Shown in pieces: positions 16,219 to 24,121 of a stretch of 64,000 nt of DNA. The notes beneath the pieces were generated by a model that was not told where the DNA came from, ran no database searches, and saw nothing but the letters and a program-made list of their open reading frames with translations. The DNA lies in NCBI GenBank assembly GCA_937120475.1, contig CAKZJV010000007.1:1504068-1568067 (forward strand), read 5' to 3'. The position numbers and the translations under genes are program-made. This stretch comes from an uncultured Cryomorphaceae bacterium (GTDB taxonomy: Bacteria > Bacteroidota > Bacteroidia > Flavobacteriales > Schleiferiaceae). Positions within the stretch are counted from its first letter, which is position 1; each line of letters begins with the position of its first letter.

Positions 16219-18663
16219 ATGAAAAAAACGTTTATCATCCTTTTCGCCTTTTTATGCCCTTTCTTTTCAGCACCAGTGCAGGCGCAGGAAAAACTGGACT
16301 ACCAAAAACCGCCTAAGGAAATCCTTGAACTGGTGGAAGCCCCTTTGGCTCCTTCCGTACAAATCGACCGGGAAGGAGATATGATGGTTCTCTTGTACCG
16401 CGATGCTTATAAGTCCATTGCAGAGCTTTCTGAAAATGAAATGCGCCTGGCCGGTTTGCGTATCAACCCGGTGTTGAACATCGGCAGCCGCACCAACTAC
16501 TACAATAATATAGAGGTTAAAAAGGCCTCGGCTCCAAAGTCGGAAGCGGTAAACGGGCTACCGTCCAATCCCAGGCTGGCCAATTTCATATGGTCGCCCG
16601 ATCAAGATAAGATGGCCTTTACCCATACCACCGCTCAAGGGGTAGAGGTTTGGGTGTTGGACATAGACAACCGCAAAGCCAAAAAACTGACCGAAGCCAA
16701 AGTAAACGCCAATATGGGCGATCCGGTAACCTGGTTTAAAGATGGTAAATCACTGTTGGTGAAAATGCTTCCGGCCAACCGTAAATCCCTTATCAATACC
16801 GATGAAGCGGTTCCACAAGGACCTATAATTTCGGTAAGCAGCGGTGAAAAAGCACAAAACCGCACTTACCAGGATCTTTTAAAGAATCCTAATGACGAAC
16901 ATAATTTTGAAGCCCTGGCGGAATCAGAAATTTACAAGGTGGACCTTAAAGGAAACCCAAGTAAATGGCTGCCCACGGCTATGTACGGCAACCTGAGTTT
17001 TTCACCAGATGGTAGTTACGTTATGGTAAGCCAGGTAAAGCGACCCTTTTCCTACCTGGTTCCATATTACCGCTTCCCTTCTTCTACCAGTATTTACGAT
17101 CCTCAGGGCAAAGTGGTACAAAACGTACTGGAAGCCCCTTTAACAGAGGTATTACCCAAAGGATTTATGGCCGTTCGCGAAGGTAGGCGAGGTATGGTGT
17201 GGCGTGCCGACAAGCCCCATACCCTGGTTTGGGAACAGGCCCTGGACGGTGGCGACCCTGAAAATGAAGCCGAATACCGTGACGAGGTTTTTGAACTGGA
17301 TGCACCTTTTAACGGCACTCCGCGCTCACTTTTTAAGTCTAAAAATCGCATGAGTTACATTCTATGGGGTGATGATAATATCGCTATTGCCTATGATTAC
17401 TGGTGGAACAACCGCAATACCAAAACCTACCTCTTCAACCCCTCCGATGCTTCTCAAGAGCCTAAAATACTATACGACCGCAACTATCAGGACGTTTACA
17501 GTGACCCCGGAAGTTTTGCCACCGAGCGCAATAAATACGGCCTAAACATCCTTACCCTCGAAGGCAATACCGCTTACCTTATCGGGGATGGATACTCCGA
17601 TGAAGGCCGCTTTCCTTTTGTAGATGAAGTAAACCTGGAGAACGGGGAAACCAAGCGTTTGTATCAATCTCCTTATACCGATAAAACAGAAAACCTCTAT
17701 TTCCCCACCGATATGCCGGAAGGTAAAATACTGGTGCGACTGGAGTCGCCCAGCGAATACCCCAATTACTATATCCGCAATATTTACAAGGATGAGCTTA
17801 CTCCGCTAACGGCCTTTGAAAATCCTTTTAAAAGCATCCAAAATGTACATAAAGAGGTAATAACCTATAAAAGGGATGATGGTCTGGACCTGGATGCCAC
17901 CCTTTACCTGCCGGTGGGTTATGATAAGGCCAAAAAAGAAAAAATGCCCATGATCGTTTGGGCCTACCCCACCGAGTACAAGGATAAAAACAGTGCTTCG
18001 CAAAACACTTCCAATCCCAATGAATTTACCTACCCCTGGTATGGGTCGCCTATTTACTGGGTTACCCAGGGTTATGTGGTGCTGGATGATGCTGCTTTCC
18101 CCATTGTGGGTGAGGGAGACGAAGAGCCGAATGAAACCTTCCGCAAGCAATTGGTGGCCAATGCCAGGGCAGCTATTGATGCCGTGGATGAAATGGGCTA
18201 CATCGACCGTAACCGGGTAGCCGTAGGCGGACATTCCTACGGGGCTTTTATGGTAGCCAATCTGCTTTCACATTCTGATCTTTTTGCGGCCGGTATTGCG
18301 CGAAGTGGTGCTTACAACCGCACCCTTACCCCTTTTGGATTTCAGAGTGAGGAGCGCAGCTACTGGGAAACCCCGGAAACGTATAATAAAATGTCGCCCT
18401 TTATGCACGCGGATAAAATGAAAACACCACTGTTACTTGTTCACGGTGAGGCCGATAACAACTCCGGAACTTATCCTTTACAGAGTGAACGTTACTTTAA
18501 TGCCCTTAAAGGTTTAGGAGCTCCGGCCCGTTTGGTAATGCTGCCCAAAGAAAGTCACGGCTACCGTGCCCGCGAAAGTGTGTTACACCTGCTTTGGGAG
18601 CAGGACCGTTGGTTGGACACCTATGTAAAGAACCGCGAAATGGACGAAGAAGCTATGAAATAA
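16219..18663 (+). CDS. S9 family serine peptidase (glutamyl-endopeptidase-like, S9D)
   Basis: 814 residues with a signal peptide (about 1-22, ending VQAQ), a beta-propeller region (about 90-520) and a C-terminal prolyl-oligopeptidase catalytic domain. The triad is Ser673 in GGHSYGAFM, Asp746 in HGEADNNSGT and His780 in ESHGYRARES. The absence of a dipeptidyl-aminopeptidase-type ending and the similarity of the GGHSYGAFM and GTYPLQSERYF segments favour the S9D group related to chloroplast glutamyl endopeptidase. It should degrade peptides in the periplasm. A TACTTTTA -7-like element lies at 16142-16149. Confidence 0.88.
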   Translation: MKKTFIILFAFLCPFFSAPVQAQEKLDYQKPPKEILELVEAPLAPSVQIDREGDMMVLLYRDAYKSIAELSENEMRLAGLRINPVLNIGSRTNYYNNIEVKKASAPKSEAVNGLPSNPRLANFIWSPDQDKMAFTHTTAQGVEVWVLDIDNRKAKKLTEAKVNANMGDPVTWFKDGKSLLVKMLPANRKSLINTDEAVPQGPIISVSSGEKAQNRTYQDLLKNPNDEHNFEALAESEIYKVDLKGNPSKWLPTAMYGNLSFSPDGSYVMVSQVKRPFSYLVPYYRFPSSTSIYDPQGKVVQNVLEAPLTEVLPKGFMAVREGRRGMVWRADKPHTLVWEQALDGGDPENEAEYRDEVFELDAPFNGTPRSLFKSKNRMSYILWGDDNIAIAYDYWWNNRNTKTYLFNPSDASQEPKILYDRNYQDVYSDPGSFATERNKYGLNILTLEGNTAYLIGDGYSDEGRFPFVDEVNLENGETKRLYQSPYTDKTENLYFPTDMPEGKILVRLESPSEYPNYYIRNIYKDELTPLTAFENPFKSIQNVHKEVITYKRDDGLDLDATLYLPVGYDKAKKEKMPMIVWAYPTEYKDKNSASQNTSNPNEFTYPWYGSPIYWVTQGYVVLDDAAFPIVGEGDEEPNETFRKQLVANARAAIDAVDEMGYIDRNRVAVGGHSYGAFMVANLLSHSDLFAAGIARSGAYNRTLTPFGFQSEERSYWETPETYNKMSPFMHADKMKTPLLLVHGEADNNSGTYPLQSERYFNALKGLGAPARLVMLPKESHGYRARESVLHLLWEQDRWLDTYVKNREMDEEAMK

Positions 18664-18680
18664 CTCCATTCGGTTGTAAG

Positions 18681-18778
18681 CTTGCCTGCTGCAAGCAGGG
18701 CTGTAAGCTTGCTTTGAGCGGGGTTTTAAGGTTGTAAGGACTTAAAGTTTTAAGGAAAACCTGCTTGCAGCAGGCAAG
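18681..18778. repeat. Inverted pair of a 19-base palindromic element
   Basis: CTTGCCTGCTGCAAGCAGG (18681-18699) and its exact reverse complement (18760-18778) face each other 60 bases apart. Each copy contains two overlapping stems (CCTGC/GCAGG and CTTGC/GCAAG). The same nested design occurs at 19315-19333 and, in variant form, at 52210-52229 and 52339-52358. Confidence 0.75.
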
Positions 18779-18785
18779 TTTAATG

Positions 18786-18826
18786 TTGAAGGTTCAAGGT
18801 TTTGTAAGCGAATTTTGAACCTTCAA
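18786..18826. repeat. 12-base inverted repeat
   Basis: TTGAAGGTTCAA (18786-18797) and TTGAACCTTCAA (18815-18826) are exact reverse complements separated by 17 bases. They form a stable stem, with no clear T-run after it, immediately after the inverted palindrome pair. Confidence 0.65.
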
Positions 18827-19314
18827 TCTTTCCATAGCCTCACAAAGAGAGTGGTAAGTTCCCCGGTTTCTCCATCTTTTAAGAGGTAGATTATGAATAA
18901 AAAGAAAAGCATAATCTGCCACCACTTAAATCGAATTTCAACACGCTCTATTTTTTTGATTTTAATTATTCGTCCTATTAAATTTAGTTGACCTACGTTA
19001 AATGGAGTAGTGTAGCTTCCCTAGATAAAACAAGGCTAACCTAAAGGCATTTCCAACGGAAAAAAAGAACAACCTAGATTACTGAAAAACAAAAACTTAA
19101 AAAGAAGAGCACCTCTAGAGACTCTATTATTTGGTATTCAATTGTAATACATTTACATTAATTTTTCTCAAACCCAGCCCCAGTAGGGGCTTCAGGCCTG
19201 GAACCATATGTTGAACCTATGGATACAGGATAAAAATCCTGCCCATTTCTTCTGATAGTAAATACAAGTCCTGAACTTTAAACTTTAAACCTTGAACCTT
19301 TAAAAAATTGCAGC

Positions 19315-19333
19315 CCTGCTTGCAGAAGGCAAG
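19315..19333 (+). repeat. Third copy of the palindromic element, one base changed
   Basis: CCTGCTTGCAGAAGGCAAG differs from the copy at 18760-18778 by a single base. It lies just before the end of the DUF2007 gene on the opposite strand, so it may act as its transcription end. Confidence 0.6.
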
Positions 19334-19341
19334 CTCGCAAT

Positions 19342-19545
19342 TTACTCGTAGAGTATATCCATCGCCCGGAAGGAGTCATGCAGGTTCACCTGTACTTTGA
19401 CCCCCGTAAAGGTAAAGGCGGAAAGCAAGGTGTTGATGTTTTCATTTTGAAGAAAGGTGCGGATTCCCTCGGCCTCTAAACGGGATTTGAGGACGTAGGC
19501 ATCGTTGACGTTGTCAAATTCAGCTATGGTGACGAGTTCTGCCAT
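19342..19545 (-). CDS. DUF2007 family small protein
   Basis: 67 residues. The pattern VTIAEFDNVNDAYVLKSRLEAEGI followed by a V-x-V strand fits the DUF2007 (putative signal-transducing protein) family, a single ferredoxin-like domain with no established function. It is the last gene of the mutY-ssb-gldE-gldD group and overlaps the end of gldD by 22 bases, so it is probably translated with it. Confidence 0.75.
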   Translation of the reverse strand: MAELVTIAEFDNVNDAYVLKSRLEAEGIRTFLQNENINTLLSAFTFTGVKVQVNLHDSFRAMDILYE

Positions 19546-20108
19546 TCCAAACTTTCAATAAGCCGCACCGTTTCGTCATACATATAGTTATTGACGGGCC
19601 GTAGCGAATCGGCATTGGGAGCCGCATAAAAATACAAAACCCCCCGCAGGAAGTGATGGGTGCTGTCCGTTACAAAAAACTGGCTGCTGGTAGCGGCATC
19701 TCCTTCAATTTTATAGAGTATGCCATAAACGGATTGCTCCTGATTGGTATAAATACGTTCACGCATTCCATCGGCCTTTACCTGGTGTTTGAGGGCCAGG
19801 TCCTGACCATCCTGCAAGAGGGTTTCCAGGTTTTTTTCGGTAACCGGCTTATAGGTAAGCTGCAAACGTGCTTTAATAGAAGGGTAGTAAATATCGCCCC
19901 AGCAATTGTTTTTATCGATCCAACGGGCCGTAGTGTTTTTTTCAAAGCTATAGGGGCAATCACCCGGTGAAAACCGTTGGTAATCTGCTTCCGGAACTTC
20001 GAGGCGAAAATAGCCTCTGGGTTTAGGACTGTATTCATTCTGACAGGAAAGAAGGCCCGCCAGTATCCACAAAAAACTAATTTTCTTCAATTTGCTCAAC
20101 TTCATCAT
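19524..20108 (-). CDS. gldD: Gliding-motility lipoprotein GldD
   Basis: 194 residues. A lipoprotein signal ends LLSCQNEYSPKPRGYFRLEVP, where the PKPRGYFRL stretch after the lipidated Cys is typical of GldD. GldD is needed for gliding in Flavobacterium and is found next to gldE across the phylum. It is anchored in the cell envelope with its globular part in the periplasm. The first codons overlap the end of gldE by about 30 bases, indicating translational coupling. The second Met (20105) could be the true start. Confidence 0.9.
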   Translation of the reverse strand: MMKLSKLKKISFLWILAGLLSCQNEYSPKPRGYFRLEVPEADYQRFSPGDCPYSFEKNTTARWIDKNNCWGDIYYPSIKARLQLTYKPVTEKNLETLLQDGQDLALKHQVKADGMRERIYTNQEQSVYGILYKIEGDAATSSQFFVTDSTHHFLRGVLYFYAAPNADSLRPVNNYMYDETVRLIESLEWQNSSP

Positions 20109-21417
20109 CTGCCAGGGTGACCTTAATGCGTTTAATTCTTCGCCCTTCCAGGCTTTCTACCTTAAACACATAACCATCAAACCGGGTTTCTTCGTTCTTT
20201 TCCGGGAATTTGCCCGCCAGCTCCAACAGGAAACCGGCCAGGGTATCCGCTTCACCTCTTTTTTCGGCAAAAGCTTCCCCATCAATGTGCATTACTTTAA
20301 AAAAGTCGTTCAGGTGAATCTTCCCTTCAAAAACATAATTGCGATCATCCAGCTTGGAGTACACCAGTTCCTCATCGTCAAACTCATCGCTGATCTCCCC
20401 AACTATTTCTTCAATTACATCTTCAAGGGTAATGATACCGGAGGTGCCGCCAAATTCATCCACCACAATGGCCAAGTGTACTTTTTTGTATTGAAACTCC
20501 TTCAACAGGTCATCAATCTTCTTATTTTCCGGAACGTAAAACGGTTCGCGCACCAAAGCCAACCAATCAAAATTCCCCTCCTCTTCAATGTGTGGAATAA
20601 GGTCTTTGATGTAGAGCACCCCCCTTACTTCATCAAAATTTCCTTCGTAAACGGGGATACGGGAGTAACCTGAATCCAGGATAACCTCCATCACCTTATT
20701 GTAGTCCCAGGTATTATCTACCGCCACCACATCCATACGTGGCTTCATAATTTGTTTTACCGTGGTGCTGCCAAACTTCACTATACCCTCTAAAATCTTC
20801 TGTTCCTCATCGGTAGTATCCTCGTTGGTCAATTCCAAAGCCTGACTGAGATCATCCACTGAGAGGTTTTCCGAACTGGTTTGCAATCTTTTTTCTATAA
20901 AGGAGGTGGAGCGCACCAACATCAGGCTGAACGGGCGAAAAAACCAACGCATGATGAACATGGGCCTGCTCATAAAAGTAGAAAAACTGGCTGCCCTACG
21001 GTTGGCGTAAACCTTGGGAAGCACCTCTCCGAAAAGCAGTATGAGGAACGTAATGACTACCAACTGGAACACGAGCCCGATGGTTTCATTGTCTGAAAAG
21101 TCGAACATTACCGAAGTAAGGTAGGAAGACAGGATAACGATTCCCACGTTAACGAAATTATTGGAAATCAATATGGTGGCCAGCAAAGTTTTAGGATGAT
21201 CCAGCAAATCACTAATACTTTCGTAGGCAGTTTTATTGGAGTGACGGATTTCTTCCAGGTCCTGCGATTTAAGCGAGAAAAAAGCTACCTCGGAACCACT
21301 CACTATAGCTGAGCAGATTAGTAAAACAAAAAGCACGATTAGGGGAATGATCAGCGCAGCATCAAAGGGCTTGATTATATCGGCCAGAAAAAGGTAACTC
21401 GAAGGATCGGGATCCAA
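20077..21417 (-). CDS. gldE: GldE, CorC/HlyC-type membrane protein
   Basis: 446 residues: an N-terminal CNNM/DUF21 membrane domain with the SGSEVAFFSL signature (about 18-190), a CBS-domain pair (about 205-330, with VKQIMKPRMDVV and HLAIVVDEFGGTSGIITLEDVIEEIVGE), and a C-terminal CorC_HlyC domain. The family is linked to magnesium/cobalt handling, and in Bacteroidota gldE assists gliding together with gldD. The start is a TTG at 21417: a stop codon lies six codons upstream and no ATG is available. Confidence 0.9.
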   Translation of the reverse strand: MDPDPSSYLFLADIIKPFDAALIIPLIVLFVLLICSAIVSGSEVAFFSLKSQDLEEIRHSNKTAYESISDLLDHPKTLLATILISNNFVNVGIVILSSYLTSVMFDFSDNETIGLVFQLVVITFLILLFGEVLPKVYANRRAASFSTFMSRPMFIMRWFFRPFSLMLVRSTSFIEKRLQTSSENLSVDDLSQALELTNEDTTDEEQKILEGIVKFGSTTVKQIMKPRMDVVAVDNTWDYNKVMEVILDSGYSRIPVYEGNFDEVRGVLYIKDLIPHIEEEGNFDWLALVREPFYVPENKKIDDLLKEFQYKKVHLAIVVDEFGGTSGIITLEDVIEEIVGEISDEFDDEELVYSKLDDRNYVFEGKIHLNDFFKVMHIDGEAFAEKRGEADTLAGFLLELAGKFPEKNEETRFDGYVFKVESLEGRRIKRIKVTLADDEVEQIEEN

Positions 21418-21438
21418 ATTGGTAGAACTTAGTTAAAC

Positions 21439-21870
21439 TTAAAAAGGCAGATCATCATCGTCATCCGAATCTTTGCTCAAATCAACCGGTTCGGCCGGGC
21501 CGCTCATGGAGCTACCGGAATCATCATCCTTACGGGTTCCGCCCAGCATGGTCATATTATCCGCATGAACCTCGGTGGCATACTGGCGCTCACCTCTTTC
21601 ATTTTCCCAGCTACGGGTTTTGATTTTCCCCTCTATGAACACCTTATCTCCTTTATGCAGGTATTTTTCAGCTACTTCGGCCAAACCTCTTCTTAAAACC
21701 ACCGTATGCCATTCCGTTTGGGTTACCCTTTCGTTGGTTTGACGATTGGTATAGGTTTCGGAGGTGGCCAGGGGAAAACGGGCCAATGAATTACCACCTT
21801 CGAAAGTTTTGATTTCGGGATCTTTTCCCAAGTTACCTATGAGCATAACTTTATTAAGAGATCCTGCCAT
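21439..21870 (-). CDS. ssb: Single-stranded DNA-binding protein
   Basis: 143 residues. The OB fold (about 1-108) begins with NKVMLIGNLGKDPEI and contains TEWHTVVL and KVFIEGKIKTRSW; the acidic tail ends DDDDDLPF, the standard tip that recruits repair and replication proteins. It has its own -7 element (21893-21900) in the 41-base gap after mutY, so it can be made independently of that gene. Confidence 0.95.
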   Translation of the reverse strand: MAGSLNKVMLIGNLGKDPEIKTFEGGNSLARFPLATSETYTNRQTNERVTQTEWHTVVLRRGLAEVAEKYLHKGDKVFIEGKIKTRSWENERGERQYATEVHADNMTMLGGTRKDDDSGSSMSGPAEPVDLSKDSDDDDDLPF

Positions 21871-21892
21871 AAATAGAGAATTCAGTTTCTAA

Positions 21893-21900
21893 CAAATTTA
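21893..21900 (-). promoter_or_regulatory. -7 promoter element of ssb
   Basis: Minus-strand TAAATTTG is a perfect TAnnTTTG match, 22 bases before the ssb ATG, in the mutY-ssb gap. Confidence 0.6.
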
Positions 21901-21911
21901 AAAAATAAGGC

Positions 21912-22979
21912 CTACGTGCCAAATGGCAAAGTTAACTGAATTTGATCGAGATACTGCCGTAAAGGCCGGGGAAAAGCCAATTGCGCTAATTCACTTACTC
22001 GCACCCATTGCTGCCCCTCTTCCGCTTTAACCGCATGGCGGCCGGAGATGTTTACTTCCAGGATACGTATATGCAAGGTTTGATGGCTCAGCTTATGTGG
22101 CGGTAACGCAGTCTCTTTTTGTACACTTACTTTAAGGTTCGCGAATAATTCGTTCAAAAGCTGTTGGGGAGTTAAGCTTTCCGCAGCCTCCACTAACGGG
22201 AATTGAAACAGGCCTTGCCAAATACCCGGGCCGCTCCTTTTTTCCACCAATACTTCCTGGCCTTGTTTAATGAGGAAGTAATGAAGGTATCGCTCTCGAT
22301 TGTATTTTTTGCGGTTTTTATGCGGTAATGAATCTACCTGCCCATTGGCATAAGCCACGCATTGGGTATTCAGTACACAATTCGCACAACCCGGGTTACG
22401 GGGTACGCATTGCAAAGCCCCGAATTCCATGATGGCTTGATTATAGGTTGCAGGCTGCTCTAAGTCCAGCATATACTGTGCGGCCTCTGCCAGTTCCTTT
22501 TTACCTGCCGTGGTGTTTACGGCCGTTTCTATACCTAAAAAACGGGCTAAAACCCTTTGCACGTTACCATCCACCACAGCATGCGCCTTATCAAATGCAA
22601 AAGAAGCAATTGCTGCAGCGGTATATTCCCCAACCCCTTTTAGCTTTTTAATATCCTCGTAATCGGTCGGGAAAGCCCCGTTCAATTCGCCATGCACAAA
22701 GCGCGCTGTTGCCAGCATATTACGGGCACGGCTGTAATATCCCAAACCTTCCCATAGCTTCATTACTTCATCATCATCCGCCTGAGCCAGGGCTTTTACA
22801 TCTCTAAATTTATCCACAAACCGGTGATAGTATGGCAAGCCCTGCGCCACGCGCGTTTGCTGTAACATTATTTCAGAAAGCCATATACGATAGGGGTCAC
22901 TGGTTTTTCGCCAGGGCAAATCCCTTTTGTGATGATGGTACCACTTTTTTAACGCATCTTGGAAAAAACTTTTCGGCAA
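21912..22979 (-). CDS. mutY: A/G-specific adenine glycosylase MutY
   Basis: 355 residues. The HhH-GPD domain contains RDLPWRKTSDPYRIWLSEIM, the helix-hairpin-helix LKGVGEYTAAAIAS and the catalytic-Asp segment VVDGNVQRVLAR. The iron-sulfur loop C-x6-C-x2-C-x5-C is complete (CVPRNPGCANCVLNTQC). The C-terminal NUDIX-like domain (about 225-350) recognises 8-oxoguanine. It removes adenine paired with 8-oxoG. No in-frame ATG precedes the conserved region, so a TTG at 22979 is the likely start. Confidence 0.95.
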   Translation of the reverse strand: MPKSFFQDALKKWYHHHKRDLPWRKTSDPYRIWLSEIMLQQTRVAQGLPYYHRFVDKFRDVKALAQADDDEVMKLWEGLGYYSRARNMLATARFVHGELNGAFPTDYEDIKKLKGVGEYTAAAIASFAFDKAHAVVDGNVQRVLARFLGIETAVNTTAGKKELAEAAQYMLDLEQPATYNQAIMEFGALQCVPRNPGCANCVLNTQCVAYANGQVDSLPHKNRKKYNRERYLHYFLIKQGQEVLVEKRSGPGIWQGLFQFPLVEAAESLTPQQLLNELFANLKVSVQKETALPPHKLSHQTLHIRILEVNISGRHAVKAEEGQQWVRVSELAQLAFPRPLRQYLDQIQLTLPFGT

Positions 22980-23051
22980 AATATTTGTATTTGAAGCATT
23001 TAGCGATAAAAAAATTGAAAGAATCTCTTTCGCTGTAAATTATTTTCACCT

Positions 23052-23059
23052 TATATTTG
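23052..23059 (+). promoter_or_regulatory. -7 promoter element of the HU gene
   Basis: TATATTTG is a perfect TAnnTTTG match, with a TTTCG about 19 bases upstream as a possible -33 element. The leader to the ATG is about 40 bases. Confidence 0.6.
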
Positions 23060-23102
23060 CAGCCCTCAAAATTAGACAGTTTAACTTTTAATTAATATAC
23101 AA

Positions 23103-23396
23103 ATGACTAAAGCTGACATCGTAACCAGGATCTCCGACAAGACTGGTATGGAAAAGGCTGATGTACAGGCGACTGTAGAAGCTTTTATGAAAGAAGTGCG
23201 CAATTCTCTTGAATCTGGCGACAACGTATATCTTCGGGGATTTGGAAGCTTTATTATTAAGAAGAGAGCGGAAAAGACCGGGCGTAATATTTCCAAGAAC
23301 ACCACCATCATCATCCCGGCACACAATATTCCTTCCTTCAAGCCTGCCAAGACTTTTGTTGACGCAGTGAAGAAAAAGGTAAAAGTTAAGTCCTAA
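23103..23396 (+). CDS. HU/IHF-family DNA-binding protein
   Basis: 97 residues. The HU fold is complete: N-terminal helices MTKADIVTRISDKTGM, then VYLRGFGSFIIKKRAEKTGRN, and the DNA-intercalating arm IIIPAHNIPSFKPAKTF, with Pro at the tip region. HU proteins bend and compact DNA as dimers. It is divergent from mutY. The last base of its stop is the first base of the TPR gene (TAATG). Confidence 0.93.
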   Translation: MTKADIVTRISDKTGMEKADVQATVEAFMKEVRNSLESGDNVYLRGFGSFIIKKRAEKTGRNISKNTTIIIPAHNIPSFKPAKTFVDAVKKKVKVKS

Positions 23397-23908
23397 TGAA
23401 AATGAAAAAAGGTCCGGCAATATTAGTCTTAGTTGGCCTGGCCTTACTGTCGTTCTTGTATTTTTTACCGGTAACCCCTCCTGAAAACAGTGGGCTAAAA
23501 CCCGAGGCCAATACCGAAGCCACTTCTGATGATGACGCTTTGAGTCCTGACGAAAAAGTGGAAGTGGCCTTGCAAAAGTTGCAGTCGGGCGAATTACCAC
23601 CCATGCAGGCCATTCTCCAGATTAGGGCTGTAGCCGATGAGCATCCCGAAAATGTAAAGGCCAATTTTACACTGGGAGTTATGTCCATACAAACCGGGCA
23701 GTACGATAAAGCCATAGGACGCTTTGAGAAAGTACTGGAACAGGAGCCTGAAAACTCAGAAGCACACCGGCTTATGGCCACAGCAGCGCTTCAATTGGGA
23801 GATACTACCCATGCGGTAGAGCATTTGGAAAAAGCCGGTGAAACGGTTACTCCTGAAATGCAGGCAGGAATTGAACAGCAATTAAAAGAACTAAGAGTTA
23901 ACAAGTAA
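23396..23908 (+). CDS. TPR protein with N-terminal membrane anchor
   Basis: 170 residues. One N-terminal transmembrane segment (about 6-24) is followed by a charged linker and two to three tetratricopeptide repeats (about 80-165; for example NFTLGVMSIQTGQYDKAIGRFEKVL). TPRs make protein-protein contacts, and the partner is unknown. The gene is translationally coupled to HU and precedes the mS38-like mini-gene and rng, a conserved order in Bacteroidota. Confidence 0.8.
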   Translation: MKMKKGPAILVLVGLALLSFLYFLPVTPPENSGLKPEANTEATSDDDALSPDEKVEVALQKLQSGELPPMQAILQIRAVADEHPENVKANFTLGVMSIQTGQYDKAIGRFEKVLEQEPENSEAHRLMATAALQLGDTTHAVEHLEKAGETVTPEMQAGIEQQLKELRVNK

Positions 23909-23920
23909 AACGTTTAGGTT

Positions 23921-24010
23921 ATGCCAAGCGGAAAAAAGAGAAAAAGACATAAGATGGCTACTCACAAGCGCAAGAAGCGCCTGAGAAAGAATCGCCACAA
24001 GAAGAAGTAA
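23921..24010 (+). CDS. 29-residue AURKAIP1/COX24 (mS38-like) basic mini-protein, probably ribosomal
   Basis: The reading frame MPSGKKRKRHKMATHKR... ends RHKKK and has only 29 residues, most of them Lys, Arg or His. It matches the C-terminal COX24/AURKAIP1 domain found in mitochondrial ribosomal protein mS38 and in short bacterial proteins annotated next to rng in Bacteroidota. A small-subunit ribosomal role is inferred from the family. It starts 12 bases after the TPR gene and precedes a hairpin and rng. It is easily missed because of its size. Confidence 0.8.
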   Translation: MPSGKKRKRHKMATHKRKKRLRKNRHKKK

Positions 24011-24038
24011 TTGTCTTCAACATTTTAGATATCAGCTA

Positions 24039-24064
24039 AAGAGCACCCACAGCGCGGTGCTTTT
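24039..24064 (+). terminator. Hairpin after the mini-ribosomal gene
   Basis: AAGAGCACC pairs with GGTGCTTTT around an 8-base loop (one G-T pair), ending in a short T-run. It may be a terminator or attenuator between the HU group and rng. Confidence 0.6.
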
Positions 24065-24121
24065 GCTGTTTTATTAATCGCATACCGTATATCATTACCG
24101 GTATGCCTCAAAATATTAAAG

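Larger units (their letters stand above)
18664..19341. other. 678-base non-coding region rich in repeats and hairpins
   Basis: I see no credible ORF. The left part carries inverted copies of a 19-base palindromic element and a 12-base inverted repeat. An imperfect 11-bp hairpin lies at about 18890-18930 (GGTAGATTATG with CATAATCTGCC). The centre is AT-rich and unlike its surroundings. At about 19174-19240 there are two compact hairpins, AGCCCCAGTAGGGGCT and CAGGATAAAAATCCTG. At the right end is a third copy of the 19-base element. It may be a decayed insertion or REP-type cluster; a structured RNA cannot be excluded. Confidence 0.6.
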
